Below are positions 63,937-64,000 of a stretch of DNA of 64,000 bases, piece after piece. The position numbers were made by a program, and so were the translations under genes. The notes under the pieces are model-generated. The model saw only the letters and a program-made list of their open reading frames with translations, had not been told where the DNA came from and searched no databases. The first letter of the stretch is position 1. Every line of letters starts with the position of its first letter. The DNA comes from CAVVAL01 sp963740215 (lineage in GTDB: Bacteria > Actinomycetota > Actinomycetes > Mycobacteriales > Cryptosporangiaceae), in NCBI GenBank assembly GCA_963740215.1, contig CAVUDJ010000021.1, positions 62,001-126,000 on the forward strand, in the 5' to 3' direction.

Positions 63937-64000
63937 TCAGCCGGGTGAGGGCAGCACTCTCAGGTGGCCCCTGCGACCGACCTGGCCACCGTCGTCCTCA
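63937..64000 (-). CDS. C-terminal end of a DUF3499-like protein (cut by window edge)
   Basis: Only 20 codons before the TGA at 63937: E-D-D-G-G-Q-V-G-R-R-G-H-L-R-V-L-P-S-P-G. R-R-G-H-L-R-V-L-P resembles the end of the DUF3499 family, whose gene (Rv3258c) precedes manB in mycobacteria. Short evidence, supported by synteny. Confidence 0.45.
   Translation of the reverse strand, partial: EDDGGQVGRRGHLRVLPSPG

Overview
High-GC actinobacterial chromosome. Pointers to lineage: a mycothiol S-conjugate amidase (mca) beside a DUF4307 gene and greA, as in mycobacteria; many GTG/TTG starts; an MSERSER-type inter-gene repeat that I recall (unverified) from Micromonospora-like actinomycetes; and a manA / SIS isomerase / Trm112 / phosphomannomutase / DUF3499 order resembling the M. 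tuberculosis Rv3255c-Rv3258c block. I infer a Micromonosporales-, Cryptosporangium- or Frankia-like organism; the species is not decidable from sequence alone.

Layout. 1-1258: 5' part of a membrane GGDEF protein (minus). 1517-2151: ten tandem 68-bp units, each a Shine-Dalgarno site plus a seven-codon ORF (M-R-G-T-H-W-x-stop) on the minus strand, upstream of the GGDEF gene. 2170-3150: gene-poor, lower GC. 3203-20639: ordinary metabolism and housekeeping (mca, greA, a class B PBP lipoprotein, threonine dehydratase, P450, MoxR/VWA pair, frameshifted amidase, cystathionine gamma-synthase, yczE/MocR pair, msrA). 21129-24134: amidohydrolase, membrane protein and a decayed FtsX-type permease. 24422-28032: a three-gene lower-GC island (BesD/HalD-like Fe/2OG oxygenase, methyltransferase, choline/carnitine acyltransferase), which looks like an acquired small-molecule pathway. 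28182-29897: small ORFs around a broken GntR regulator, resembling an integrative-element remnant. 29979-34201: ATP-grasp, VOC, PadR, STAS and GAF-ANTAR signalling genes. 34189-41916: GH29 fucosidase, PBP4-type carboxypeptidase, AlkZ-like, pentapeptide and RDD proteins. 40648-43921: efeUOB iron uptake with an IdeR/DtxR-like box. 43980-55215: surface-glycan block (two methyltransferase-operon genes, rmlA, rmlB, wecE, a wecD-like remnant, a GtrB-type GT2, and two large GT-C-like membrane paralogues). 55196-58439: two S-adenosylhomocysteine hydrolases and a MerR regulator. 58858-64000: mannose/GDP-mannose precursor genes.

How genes fit together: rmlA/rmlB/wecE would make a dTDP-4-amino-4,6-dideoxyhexose, with GT2 and the membrane paralogues as likely downstream users; manA and the phosphomannomutase supply mannose-1-phosphate; ahcY recycles SAH from the several methyltransferases. 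Intergenic regions repeatedly carry long near-perfect hairpins directly after stop codons (7904, 17882, 36106, 48061, 56478), two of which share the same sequence.

Quality caveat: at least nine single-base frameshifts occur in otherwise well-conserved genes (14.79, 23.80, 29.21, 51.49, 54.33, 61.4 (two), 61.74 and 63.00 kb), including housekeeping phosphomannomutase. This pattern suggests indel errors in the assembly for at least some of them, so 'pseudogene' calls here are provisional.
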